Shown here piece by piece: positions 33,227 through 43,135 of a stretch of DNA of 64,000 nucleotides. The first letter of the stretch is position 1. Every line of letters begins with the position of its first letter. This DNA comes from Xylaria sp. FL1777 (lineage: Eukaryota > Ascomycota > Sordariomycetes > Xylariales > Xylariaceae), in NCBI GenBank assembly GCA_022578965.1, contig MU400650.1, forward strand, positions 42,620 to 106,619, read 5' to 3'. The translations under genes were made by a program, and so were the position numbers. Under the pieces are notes generated by a model. That model was not told where the DNA came from. It did no database searches and saw nothing but the letters and a program-made list of their open reading frames with translations.

Positions 33227-33906
33227 ATCTACTGCCCCTCCTTCCTCGAGACGGCCAATATCATATCGTTCTACTGGGGAAGCTTTCACGACTTCGCGCC
33301 TCAAGGTATATTAATCAAGGTGGGCTAATAATTGATGTACCGCTAAGATCCCCCGTTATGGTTCGTATCAGCACCTGTGCACTCCTGCGCTAGCGGATAT
33401 GCATGCTCTATCTTTAATGCTGTGGATCTTTTTGACATGGGGCTTATTTATATTCTTAAACTTAAGCCCTTTTATTTTGCCTGTCTAGTTTAAGGCTCGT
33501 AGCTGTTTTTTGTGCTTTTTATTAAAGGGGTTATACATTATTGCAAGTTAAGAATACTGAAATGTTTTGTTTTGGTTTTTTTCACAAGACAGCCTTTTAT
33601 TGTAGTAGGTACTTAGGTATGTGGGAGCTAATGGCCCACTGTCGACCCCACTAAACAAGCTTCTTTTGGTACCCATTAACGCGCTTTCCACTTAAGAACG
33701 CGTCTTGAAATCCATACCAATACCACTCACGTACCAATCAAGCTGCCACCATCACTGGCACCAGGCTATAATTTACACTTACAGTACCAGAGAGTTGTCG
33801 TATCACTACCTCTTTCTTACCTTGTCGAGAAGAAAAGGAAAGAAAAAGATTAAATCCCCGGATTGGAACTCGGTACTATCGGCATCCTGAAACCACCCAT
33901 TGCATC

Positions 33907-34899
33907 ATGGACGAGGATCAGGATGATCTCGCCGGCCAGTACAACGATGGGAACCGGGCATTTCTCCAGGCGTTTCTGGCCAGGGGAACAATGACATTTA
34001 ACGAATCCCAGCACATACTAGCCGCCATCTTCACAGCGCAAGAAAACGAGGCTGTGGAACCCAACCAGGTCACGCAGGAAGACTTCGACTCGTACGTCTC
34101 GGCGGCCTCGGACGCCGTCTCCGCCTTCGACCTGGAGATCCGGAGCGCCATGCACCAGACACGCAAGGAGCGGGTCTACGCCCTCGTGAACACCACGTCG
34201 GACCCCATGACGCAGCTGGCCACGCTGCACTCGGCCGACGAGATTGCCTTCGTCAAGCGCGTCATCGACGCCATGTTCGAGAAGTACAACACGCCGCGCA
34301 TGGAGGCGCTGTGTCTGGACGAGATGCAGGCCAACAAGCTCCGGGTGCCTCCGCGGCCGGACAACGACGACGAGGCCATGGAAAACGGCGAGGCGCCGAG
34401 CCACGCCCCCAAGAGCCTCAAGTCCAGCGAGGTCGAGACTATGATGCGCAGTATGGTTGATGAGGGCTGGTTCGAGCGCAGCCGCGACGGGTTCTACTTT
34501 CTCAGTGCCCGGGCGCTGCTCGAGCTACGGTCGTGGCTGCTCGAGTCGTACAACGACCCCGAAGCAGAGGAGGGTGAGTGGCAGCGTGTCAAGTTCTGTG
34601 AGGCTTGTAAGGATGTCGTCACGATTGGACAGCGGTGCCGGGAGCGGGATTGCCTCATTCGGCTGCATGACAATTGCGCCGATGCCTTCTTCAGGACGAG
34701 GAGGCAGCGGTCATGTCCCAAGTGCAGCGAGGAGTGGACCGGGAGACACTTCGTGGGGGAGAGAGCGGTCACGGAGACAGAAGCGTATCAACGGGGTAGG
34801 AGACGAAGTGGGAAAGGATCGCGGAATAGTAATCTGGTGGAGGACATTATGCATGATGATGATGATGAAGAGGACGAAGGAGAGGATGGTGAGGAATGA
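33907..34899 (+). CDS. NSE1: Nse1, RING-like subunit of the SMC5-SMC6 complex
   Basis: Single-exon 330-aa protein. Nse1 is a non-SMC element of the SMC5/6 complex in the nucleus, pairing with Nse3 and Nse4 in DNA repair. The N-terminal ~210 residues contain the winged-helix parts (NRAFLQAFLARGTMTF and WFERSRDGFYFLSARALLEL). The C-terminal RING-like domain has Cys231, Cys234, Cys244, Cys249, His254, Cys257, Cys270 and Cys273 in the order expected for Nse1. The tail is Lys/Arg-rich then very acidic. The start is at the first ATG, with no other in-frame Met before the conserved region. Confidence 0.92.
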   Translation: MDEDQDDLAGQYNDGNRAFLQAFLARGTMTFNESQHILAAIFTAQENEAVEPNQVTQEDFDSYVSAASDAVSAFDLEIRSAMHQTRKERVYALVNTTSDPMTQLATLHSADEIAFVKRVIDAMFEKYNTPRMEALCLDEMQANKLRVPPRPDNDDEAMENGEAPSHAPKSLKSSEVETMMRSMVDEGWFERSRDGFYFLSARALLELRSWLLESYNDPEAEEGEWQRVKFCEACKDVVTIGQRCRERDCLIRLHDNCADAFFRTRRQRSCPKCSEEWTGRHFVGERAVTETEAYQRGRRRSGKGSRNSNLVEDIMHDDDDEEDEGEDGEE

Positions 34900-35615
34900 G
34901 GAACGAGGAATGAAGACATGGCAGCGATGTGACGACGAAGACGACGACGGGGAACAAAATAAAGAAAGAAAGACAGAAAATGCCTTCATGATAATAACGA
35001 AGATGGGGAGATGGGGCCTGGAATGGTTCCGGAAACCTACTGCGGCTTTGATGGCCTTGGCTTTACTGCTAGATACTGAAGACTCTGAGAGGGATAGATA
35101 GATATGTGCGATACGAGTTCTACAGATGTATAATACGCTGGCTTTCTAATCGTGCTATTGTACGTTGCCAATACCCAAAAAATGAGATGTTTATGTGACA
35201 CGGCACAACATATATCTACAATTTCTATGCCCTCTTAACGCTTTTTTTGACATTATTTAGTACATTTGGCCATAAAAGAGACCTTGGATAGCAAGAAGGC
35301 TCGATGTCGCTGCGGAACGGGCCAATGTACAGAAGCTTTCGCCACATCCCCCACAGAAGCTTGGTGTGGCGGTGCAATTACTGACGTAGGTAGGTACTTA
35401 AGGCACCCAAGATACCGAGGGGCCTCCTACTGGACGATCCCGCATTACAATAAATCTTACAGCAAAGCTCTGCCCTTGCAAACATATCAATTCAAAATTA
35501 CCATCTTTCATCACAATTATCGCATTTGTGATGATCGCTGGCATAAAACCCTCCCGATAAAATCCCCTATCTCTTCCCGTCTTAGCATCTATCATTCCCC
35601 ACCAAAGACATCAGG

Positions 35616-36959
35616 ATGTTGGAATACTTCACGCTCAAGAAAGTGAAGAAGCACCGGGAACAGAAGGCAGCTGAAAAGGAAAATTCAGAGCAATTGAAGG
35701 GGAAGGAGAAGCAACCCGCGTCGGAAAGCGTCAAGGACGAAACACCAGTACCAATAGCAGAGACAGGATCGGAAGTTCCCGCTACATCACCCTCACCATC
35801 TCCCCAGATCATTTCAAAACCCGTCGATGGCGACGATGACGTCCCGATAGAGGGCACCCCCGTCTTGGACCACGAAGACGAGAAGTTCCTCGAGCGCCTC
35901 ACTTCGTCTGAGGCCAATGAAGATGAGAACCCACCGCCTCTCCCACCGCGCGTCAAGACGCCCGTCCTCGACATCGAGAGCGATGATGCCTCCAGCATAG
36001 CAAGCAAAGAGGGCCAATCCAAGAAATCCAAGGGGAAAGAGAAGCGTGAATCGCCAGAAGCATCAGCAGGTGATCACAAACACAAGCGCTTCAGCTTCGT
36101 GACGAACCTATCCCGAAACATCTCCCTGCGCCGCAAACCCGCCCCAGGGCTACATCCAGACCATCTAGCGGTACCTTCGACGTCTGAAGCAGAGAAGGAG
36201 AAGACCGACATGGCCCGCGTCCTCGACGACCTGGACCTATCAGCGAAGAACAACCGCGCCTTCTCCCTGTCCTCGGAGTCGGCAGACATGGCGCGCAAGT
36301 TCACGCAAGTGCTCAAGGACCTCGTGAACGGCGTGCCGACGGCCTACGGGGACCTGGTATCCCTGCTCGACGACCGCGACGGGGTGCTCGCCCGGACCTT
36401 CGAGAAGCTTCCCTCGAGCCTCAAGAAGCTCGTGGCCCAGCTCCCCGAGAAGCTCACCAGCAGCCTAGCGCCGGAGCTCCTCGCTGTCGCGGCCGAAGCG
36501 CAGGGCCTGAATCCCGAGGATGGCAAGGAAGGGGGCCTGAAGGATGCGGCGAAGAAGTTCCTCACGCCCTCCAACCTACACGACCTCGTCACGAAGCCGG
36601 GCGCCCTCGTCGGCCTGCTCAAGGGCATCGTCAATACGCTGAAGACGCGCTTCCCCGCCTTCGTCGGCACCAACGTCCTCTGGAGCCTCGCCGTCTTCTT
36701 GCTGCTCTCCATGCTCTGGTACTGCTATAAGCGTGGCCGCGAGGTGAGGCTCGAGCGCGAGGCTTCTGAAGCTACTACTACTACTACTACTGCTGCGGCT
36801 ACTGCTGCCGCCGCTGAGGGGAAGGCAAATGATGATCAGATTGAGGGACGACCGCGTGTTGAGGAGTTGCCGGATGACCCCATGTTGGCTGCTACTGCTA
36901 CTGCTCCTGTTGCTCCTGGGACGGAAACCGCTCGCGAGGGGGCGAATAGTAAGGAGTAG
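35616..36959 (+). CDS. Conserved-looking fungal protein with one C-terminal membrane segment
   Basis: Single-exon 447-aa protein. The N-terminal ~190 residues are charged, Ser/Pro-rich and probably disordered, with PPPLPPR (an SH3-type ligand). Residues ~200-340 form a helical block (SADMARKFTQVLKDLVNGVP and repeats of ..KLPSSLKKLVAQLPEKL..). One membrane segment lies at about residues 353-372, followed by Lys/Arg, so the large N-terminal part should face the cytosol. A Thr/Ala run is encoded by an (ACT)n/(GCT)n microsatellite at 36771-36815. I do not recognise a named family. The name ring-like is sometimes given to similar fungal proteins, but I see no ring cysteines. Confidence 0.7.
   Translation: MLEYFTLKKVKKHREQKAAEKENSEQLKGKEKQPASESVKDETPVPIAETGSEVPATSPSPSPQIISKPVDGDDDVPIEGTPVLDHEDEKFLERLTSSEANEDENPPPLPPRVKTPVLDIESDDASSIASKEGQSKKSKGKEKRESPEASAGDHKHKRFSFVTNLSRNISLRRKPAPGLHPDHLAVPSTSEAEKEKTDMARVLDDLDLSAKNNRAFSLSSESADMARKFTQVLKDLVNGVPTAYGDLVSLLDDRDGVLARTFEKLPSSLKKLVAQLPEKLTSSLAPELLAVAAEAQGLNPEDGKEGGLKDAAKKFLTPSNLHDLVTKPGALVGLLKGIVNTLKTRFPAFVGTNVLWSLAVFLLLSMLWYCYKRGREVRLEREASEATTTTTTAAATAAAAEGKANDDQIEGRPRVEELPDDPMLAATATAPVAPGTETAREGANSKE
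36771..36815 (+). repeat. Trinucleotide microsatellite in coding sequence
   Basis: Tandem ACT codons followed by GCT/GCC codons encode the Thr6-Ala-rich run near the C-terminus of the membrane protein. Confidence 0.8.
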
Positions 36960-37939
36960 AGGGTGAGTGGGTAGTGTGCCTCTCTTTGGTACAAGGAAAT
37001 GCGAGTTGGATTCGTTATAACGAATTGATATGATTTTATGGTGATACGATCATGACGATGAAATGATACCCGGAATTTCATTATATCTCTTTCTTCTCCT
37101 TCTTCTCCATTCTCTGCCGGCTCCTACCTTTCCCGTTTTAAAAGGAGAATAATATTAAGAGGAAGAACTAATACAGCCTTTCTTGTGTTTTTTTTTTCGA
37201 TGAGATGAACTGGCTGGCACGGGAAGGTATAATATAGCTTTAAAAGTTAAAGACAATACCGATGAATTGAACATGTGGTAGACAGACGGTTGTGCCAAAA
37301 AGTAGAATAAAACTGACGGCTCTCTGCTACCATTTTGTATTCACTTGCACGCATGAGGGACGAAATCAGTGAGGCAGACACCGCAAATCAACAGAGGTTG
37401 CGCATCACTTCGTATAGCTTCATTCGGGGTATTTTTACCTAGTTAAATAATAGGTCTTCAGAGAGAACCGACAGAACAACCTTGAACGAGATCACATGCA
37501 GCTCCCCTGCAGTCTCCTCAACTGCAGCAATGACACGCCCTTGTTCTTCTGGGTCTACATCGTGGGTCGGTCTTATGATTAGATGGTCTTTAAATTCTCT
37601 CCATCGCGGACTAATCCGGCTAGGTATTCTTCTTTGAGCGATCATAGGGCGAAAAGATAGAACTCGAACTTCCTGTGCCTGGTGAGGTATGCAGGATTGT
37701 GGATGCTGTTGTCGATCAGCGAATTAGGTCCTGCGCGTGCCTTTTCTTATGAGATCGTCGAAATCTTGGCAAGGCAGAGCGATTAGTTGCTGCTAATAAG
37801 GGCCAACATATATCTGAACACGGTACAGAGCTTGTAGTTTATCTCCACTTTTCTCTGAGCATGTATTTTTCTTAATACCATGCGCGAAGCGTGGGTCTTA
37901 ACTCGCAGAACCGGAGTACAGGAAGAATAAAACTTGACG
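36960..37939. other. Spacer between convergent genes
   Basis: Contains one 68-codon minus-strand frame at 37645-37439 starting with ATG (motif HDVDPEEQGRVIAAVEE) that looks protein-like but has no recognised family. The rest is AT-rich 3' flank. Confidence 0.4.
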
Positions 37940-39822
37940 TTAATCATCCTGGACCAATTCTTTGATCTCCTCACTCGCGGGCGCAATGCCGACGGGCTCG
38001 GCCTTCTCATCACGCCCACCGGTGCGATCAAGCACGCGCGCACCATCTTGCATCCAGAAGTCGACCTCATCTACGATATCTGCAACGACATCTTCCACAA
38101 TCTGCTCGTCATAGCGGTCTGCGATGGCCCGCGTCTTCTCCAGTTTTTTCTGCTGTGGCGTGCCCACGCGCACCGTGTCCTCGTCCACGTCTACCATCTC
38201 CACATCGCCCTGCTGGGGGGCATATCCGGGAGGCGGGTACCAGAAGTCGGGCCCGAAGTTGGTTTCGACCGCGCCGCCTCGGAATACGCTGATGGCGGGG
38301 TAATATCCAAGCATGCCGTCGTCTTTACCTTCTCGAGCACCGACTTGTAGCTGGGGCTTCGAAGCCGGTGGGAGGAAAGCAAGGAGGTCGGTGAACGGTG
38401 TGCCCATCAGTACTCCGTTCTTATACACCTTGATATAGGAATTCGGTAATGTCCGTAAAGAGGGAACAGCATGGTTCGGGTTCGGCTTGTCACTCGACCT
38501 ATTACCTGCTTGGCCAGATGTTCCCACCGGCGACGGGTTCATCAAGTCCTCAAGCTCTTTCGTTGTGTGATAATCGATCTTCTCAAAGTAGATATGAGCT
38601 TTGAATCGGATGGGAATCCGATCTCGAATGATGTTAGCTGCCTCTATGGTGGATTCTTCCTCCTCGTTCAGATCAACAGCGGGGTTATACTGTCCCTGGG
38701 CGATCTTCCGGTGTAGGTGCTCGGACGGGAGTCGAATCTCAAGTCCTATCACATCGCCTTCTCTCATATCCTCGCCAGGCGGAAAGAAGTCTTTGGGTCG
38801 GGACATGTGTACCTTTTGGCCGGTGACGTCTCTCAAGCCGTAGCTATACGCATCGAACCCGACAGGAGCATCCAGAGACGCTTCACGTCTGGCAAAGCCT
38901 ACGCGAACATGACCGTGTGATTCGAGTTGATAGGCTGCGTCTTTTCCACCGCTCGCGCTCTTCAGTCCACCTTCGGCTTTCAGGATCCCTCTAGTAATCT
39001 TACATTCCCAATACCATGTCCCCTCGCGCACGGCTACATTCGCTCTCGCCATCCGAAACCCTTTGTCTGTTGTTACATGGCGTCCCGATTGGTCGAGATA
39101 CATATGTGTAGAGGCATCTTCGAAGCTGATGTGAGGGCCATAGGGCTCAGGTTCAGTCTGGCGATAGTAGAAAGAAGAGGGGAAGGCGGGGTCGGCGATG
39201 CAGTGTAGGTAGTGATAGCTCTTCTTATTATACACGCTTGGCATGTAGGTTAGCAGGACTTTGTCTACGCTGGCCGAGGTGTGGTACTTCATAGGCTATG
39301 GGGGACATTGACTTACTGTTCCGAGGTCTCGAAGAACTGAAGAATAGAGCCGTCGGGGGCGGGAACGTCGTGATGATGGGTGAATACAGGACCCCGCGCA
39401 GGGTCGAAGTCGGAAGGCTTGGGAGGGGCCAGCTTGTATCGCAAGGGCGAAGACTCGCTGGGTATCGGCTCCTTGGTTTTGGGATCTGGCGTTGCCCTCG
39501 AGCTGTCAGTGCCGGCCGCACCGCCGCCGCCAACGGTGCCAGCACCGGCACCCACACCAGCCTTGGACTCTCGCTTCTTTAGCGTGTCCTTCTTAGCCCT
39601 CGCCGGCTTGTCGCGAGCCATGGCTACCAGGTCGTCGTGAGACTGTGAGTTTGGGTTCGGAGTAGAATTCGGGTTCGGGGTCGGGTTTGGGTTGAGCGGC
39701 GACGAGATGGGCGGCGCATGGTCGTCTTCAAGAGCTCTCTTTTGAGGAATGGAGGCTATTGGGAGCAGGGGGGCCGGGACAGGTGTTACCTGCCTCTTCG
39801 GCAGGTCGTCGCTAGTAGCCAT
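37940..39822 (-). CDS. Bre2/Ash2-type SPRY protein of the COMPASS H3K4 methyltransferase
   Basis: Two exons: 39822-39317 and 39236-37940, intron 80 bp (GTAAGT...GCTAAC...CCAAG), giving 600 aa. The junction restores FFETSEHVYNKKSYHY, after which the family block ADPAFPSSFYYRQT begins. The SPRY domain runs from about GFRMARANVAVREGTWYWECKI to the C-terminal NFGPDFWYPP, with an insert typical of fungal Bre2. Bre2 (Ash2L in animals) is a core subunit of the Set1/COMPASS complex and stimulates H3K4 methylation in the nucleus. The N-terminal ~150 residues are Pro/Asn-rich and disordered. It contains an NPNPTPNPNSTPNPN run. The PHD/WH part of animal Ash2L is absent, as in other fungi. Confidence 0.88.
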
Positions 39823-40390
39823 GGTGATGTTATAGTGTGATGAGAGCTCAATGGGCTACCACTATAGAGATCATCTGGCAACAGACATTTTTCAGTCTCA
39901 GGTTCAACAATTCCCGTCCAGACAAAAATAGGCCGATGATGTTGGTTGCTATGGAGTGCGATTAGAAGGAGGATATCTTGAATGTAAATTTTGTAGACAA
40001 GAAGTGAGGAGTGTAAAGAGACTGAATTGTTATGTAAGGTTGAGAGACAAACAGGTCTTAACTTGTGATTGGCAATGGTAGGAAGCTTTGGTTGGCGCGT
40101 TCGCGTGCTGTACACTTGCCTATGACTTATCGCCTTTACTTATCGCTAGCTAGGCACTGCGTAGGCGCCGGTAATTGATCTTAAGGCCCCACATCGTCAA
40201 CCCCATGCTCATAACACAGTTGTTAAGGTTCCTACGGGTTAAAAGTTTATTAAGTACGGTATCTGGCTTAGTAATATTGTGAGTTTCCAAAAATAAAAAC
40301 AAAACAACTACTTACCCAAGTTTACAAAAATGTGTTCTTGAGATCAGAAATGATGTGTGAAAGATAAACCACACAAAAAGGAGAAATAAG
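39823..40390. other. Spacer between the Bre2-like gene and the tRNA gene
   Basis: Holds the promoter of the Bre2-like gene at its left end. No gene seen. Confidence 0.5.
40375..40379 (-). terminator. RNA polymerase III T5 terminator
   Basis: Five T residues on the minus strand 11 bases after the tRNA 3' end. Confidence 0.65.
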
Positions 40391-40426
40391 CGACCAGCAC
40401 GGGACTCGAACCCGCAACCCTAGACT

Positions 40427-40457
40427 GACCTCTACACATCTGGGGATGCTATTGAAG
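40427..40457 (-). other. Canonical-position tRNA intron (31 nt)
   Basis: Lies one base 3' of the anticodon, the standard eukaryotic tRNA intron site cut by the tRNA splicing endonuclease. Its end GAGGTC is complementary to GACCTC at the anticodon, giving the usual anticodon-intron helix. Confidence 0.75.
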
Positions 40458-40473
40458 TAGGAGGTCTATACGC

Positions 40474-40535
40474 CTGCCAATCAAAGTTAGTCACGGATGA
40501 AACAGCTGCATAAAGCGGATGTGGAGATAACATAC
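40474..40535 (-). other. 62-nt D-arm insert in the tRNA with spliceosomal intron signals
   Basis: The insert begins GTATGT, ends GGCAG, and has GACTAAC with the branch-point A 13 nt before the 3' end. These are the consensus signals of the fungal protein-gene introns elsewhere in this window (GTATGT donors at 25920 and 30686, CTAAC branch sites in the ABHD-like and Bre2-like genes). It sits exactly between the D loop and the 3' D stem strand. It is not a known tRNA-splicing-endonuclease site, and I saw no obvious bulge-helix-bulge there. Confidence 0.75.
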
Positions 40536-41179
40536 TACCATTGCGCCAACCGGTCATGCTGTGCGTATGCATGATTCATAATCGCTTAAGTAGTGCATAG
40601 TTGCTATGCAGCCTGCTCCTTGCAGTGAACAGACTCGCACGAGTTGGACTTACAATTACACGTCTTGCAAGTTGACAATACCTACTTAAGTAATTGTTAA
40701 CTTATTCGTTTAGGTTTACTTAATATCCCTTAAGTTAAGGTGGTTATTTCAAATCATCCAGTGTGTTTTCGTGAAACAATGGCACTAAGGTAATTAAACA
40801 ATTTGTTTCATATGCAAGCATGCGGCCGGATGAATAATGAATTTACATATAGGCTGTAGGGCCTAGTGTAGATCGTACCTGGAAGCTACCTAAATAGGAC
40901 ACTCAGAGTATTAAATTTCGACGACAACAAAGTCAGTAAGTGGCACAGTTACAATGAAACTGCGATAGTAATTTTGATTTTGATGCATGACACATAGGTA
41001 CCGATATCTACATGTAGTCATAAACGATATTTTGCCCAACGCTCTTCATCCCCCAATAAGTCTAGCACGCTTATAGCCCCCGTATGCCAAGGTCCAACAA
41101 AAGTTCGTACGTCTCGTAGGTCTCATAAAACAACGTCTCATTTCCATCTTGACCCAACCCTACGCTAGAGCCCCCAACA

Positions 41180-41521
41180 CTATTGCAGCGTGGGTGCGGC
41201 GGAAGGCGAAGCGGTAGTGGTGATAGTGACGTTGTCATAGCACATGGCATCGATGTAGCAGTGGCAGCCCTCGGAGCACATGGCGCAGTAGGCCGGGTCT
41301 GGCGGGTCCTCAGTCCAGGTGCTTCCAATATCCACGAAGCCGCACGCCGACGACTCGCGCCGGCAGTACAGGCACCGGTTGCACTCGGTGAGGTCGAGCG
41401 GTGCCGTGCATCCCTCGTTGCAGTACAGGCCGCACGACTCGCAGCTGGGGTCGCATGACGGGAAGGATAGTGCCGTCGGTAAAATTGCTAGCGCGAGGGC
41501 TAGGAGCGTTGGTGTGCGCAT
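41180..41521 (-). CDS. Small secreted cysteine-rich protein (effector-like)
   Basis: 113-aa protein starting at the ATG at 41521, where a clear signal peptide begins (MRTPTLLALALAIL... ending near residue 19-20). The mature part has 14 cysteines in ~75 residues (pattern C-x3-C-x2-C-x3-C-x3-C near its start, later C-x2-C-x3-C-x-C), an even number that could form seven disulfides. The tail is Thr/Ser/Pro-rich, possibly O-glycosylated. No family recognised. Size, secretion and Cys content are those of fungal effectors or antimicrobial proteins, but this is inference. The upstream open frame to 41716 is 5' leader rather than protein, because it would bury the signal peptide. Confidence 0.72.
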   Translation of the reverse strand: MRTPTLLALALAILPTALSFPSCDPSCESCGLYCNEGCTAPLDLTECNRCLYCRRESSACGFVDIGSTWTEDPPDPAYCAMCSEGCHCYIDAMCYDNVTITTTASPSAAPTLQ

Positions 41522-42639
41522 TATGTTGTTGTTGTTGTGTAGAGAGAGAGAGATGTAGCTGTTGTAATTGGCGTTGACGCTGACGTGCTCGAGGTAAAAT
41601 GATTGATTGTTTGTTTGTGTTGCTCGAATAAGGATACGAGAAGATCGACCGTACCTCGTAGAGCTGAGCCGGCTGTCGATTAAATAGTCAACTGAGTCGA
41701 GCAAGTCCTTACCCACCTAACTATTTAGCAAGTACTTAATACGGCGAATCCTTCTTCATTAATCCCGAGAAATTAAAGTTACCTACTATAATCTGCTAAT
41801 TACATTATAACCGGGATTTCCCAGGATCTCCAGATCTCCCAAATGCGATCCTTCTCGTAGTCAAAAACCCTTCGCATATCGCCTGCCTAACTTACACCAT
41901 GTAATTGGTCTCGGCTGGGGAGTCGGTCAGCAGCTATACTATCCATATAGGGTCAGAAACCTGGTTATACTACCTACCTAGTAGTTCGCATTTCTTCAGG
42001 CCCGCTATTTCGAAATACGGGTTGACTTACTAACGTCATCTTGTCACCGTATCGACGATTCACTTAGATGAAAAGTCGGTGGGCAGCCTGGATGACTTTT
42101 AGCGTGGTCTCTCGCTCTGTGGCCATCGCGCAATACGAGATCAACCCCAGCTAGAGATCTTTTTGTTTTAGTCGCGAATCTACTGAACTGCAACGTTAAC
42201 TTTAATCAATTGCGGCGTCTACGGTGTTCGATGCGGCGTTTTGTGGCCTGACACTATGGCTCTACTCTCATTCGTTCAGAGCAGAAAACTCCGGGCGTAC
42301 ACGGCGATATTAGCTTAGTCTTTCGTATCATTTTCATGTCGTCTTCCCAGCCATCTCGACCATAATAAAATCCAACCCAGCTGACAATATACCACGGTAT
42401 TCGTTAGCGGTACACCGCTCGATATATTTCTGCATGCCGCGTGAGAGGCATTGCCCTATTCGCCCCCTCGAACTCTGATATCCACGCCGTGAACCATCTA
42501 GGCTACGATTAGAAGTCAAAACCCATTGCTCAGGACCCATGCACGGGGTGCGTGATCCCATGAATCTACTTACATCTGGGTGCCGGGTTAGCATAGGGGA
42601 TGGTCCTGAGTGATAATAACGACATAAGTGCTTGTAATT
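41522..42639. other. Promoter of the small secreted protein and gene-poor DNA
   Basis: The leader contains a GTTGTTGTTGTT/AGAGAGAG stretch. 42334-42663 has a ~109-codon minus-strand frame without a recognised family; it may be the far end of the ankyrin relic. Nothing else supported. Confidence 0.4.
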
Positions 42640-43135
42640 TGACCTACCGTCCACATTGGGCATCTATGTCTGCACCTGCTTCTAACAGTAGACCCATGGT
42701 TCGCTTAAGAAGTTTCGCCGAAGGCCACCAATCGCTACCATGTGCTGCGGCGTGCAACACAGATCCGTACTTGTCACAATGTATCAAAATCGAGAATCGA
42801 AGAAATTGACTCAAACACAGTTCTTCGCACATACCCCCAGGTATTATCCCGCGCATCGGCACCACGAGATGGCAACAGTTCTACAACCCCAAGACCATGA
42901 TTGAAGGGGGCGGCATGGAGAGCGGTACAAGATCTACCACCCACCGCGTTAATATTCGCACCAGCGTTTAAAATATCTGTTAGTACAGAAATTCGATAAG
43001 AACTCTTCCGCGGGGAGCGCAACGATAATTGATGTCTGCTCCATAGTCATCCATTAGCCACTTACATACGGAAAGATGCCAAGCCTTTGCCGCAGAGTGA
43101 AGAGTCCTTCCAAGATATTCTCTTCTCTATGATGT
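42640..43135 (-). pseudogene. Ankyrin-repeat gene relic
   Basis: Minus-strand fragments show ankyrin repeat signatures in different frames: GRTLHSAAKAWHLSVCKWL near 43110, ILNAGANINAVGG and CTALHAAPFNHGLGVVELL near 42960-42890, and GSVLHAAAHG plus LLLEAGADIDAQ near 42750-42650. Frameshifts and stops separate them and no start or intact gene remains. It is a decayed ankyrin protein gene, perhaps the C-terminal part of a former receptor. Confidence 0.65.

Larger units (their letters stand above)
40391..40555 (-). tRNA. tRNA-Arg(CCT) with two insertions, one spliceosomal-intron-like
   Basis: Reading the minus strand from 40555: acceptor GACCGGT, TG, D stem GCGC, D loop AATGGTA, then a 62-nt insert (40535-40474), then D stem GCGT, A, anticodon stem TAGAC, loop CTCCTA, a 31-nt insert (40457-40427), A, stem GTCTA, variable GGGTT, T stem GCGGG, loop TTCGAGT, CCCGT, acceptor GCTGGTC and discriminator G. 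Without the inserts this is a complete 72-nt tRNA with all four stems paired (some G-U), anticodon CCT, and a D loop identical to yeast tRNA-Arg(CCU). The second insert is at the canonical 37/38 site, and its 3' part GAGGTC can pair with GACCTC at the anticodon. Box A and box B are intact, and a T5 terminator follows at 40379-40375. The first insert is described separately. Confidence 0.82.

Noticed and set aside
39285..39316. A very short intron ending at CATAG in the Bre2-like gene
   Set aside because: It would be only about 21 nt and breaks the frame. The acceptor at 39237 with a GCTAAC branch site restores the conserved reading.
40521..40530. Reading the tRNA anticodon as CCA (Trp) from CTCCAC in the first insert
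   Set aside because: No anticodon stem can be formed there. Removing the 62-nt insert instead gives a fully paired tRNA-Arg(CCT).
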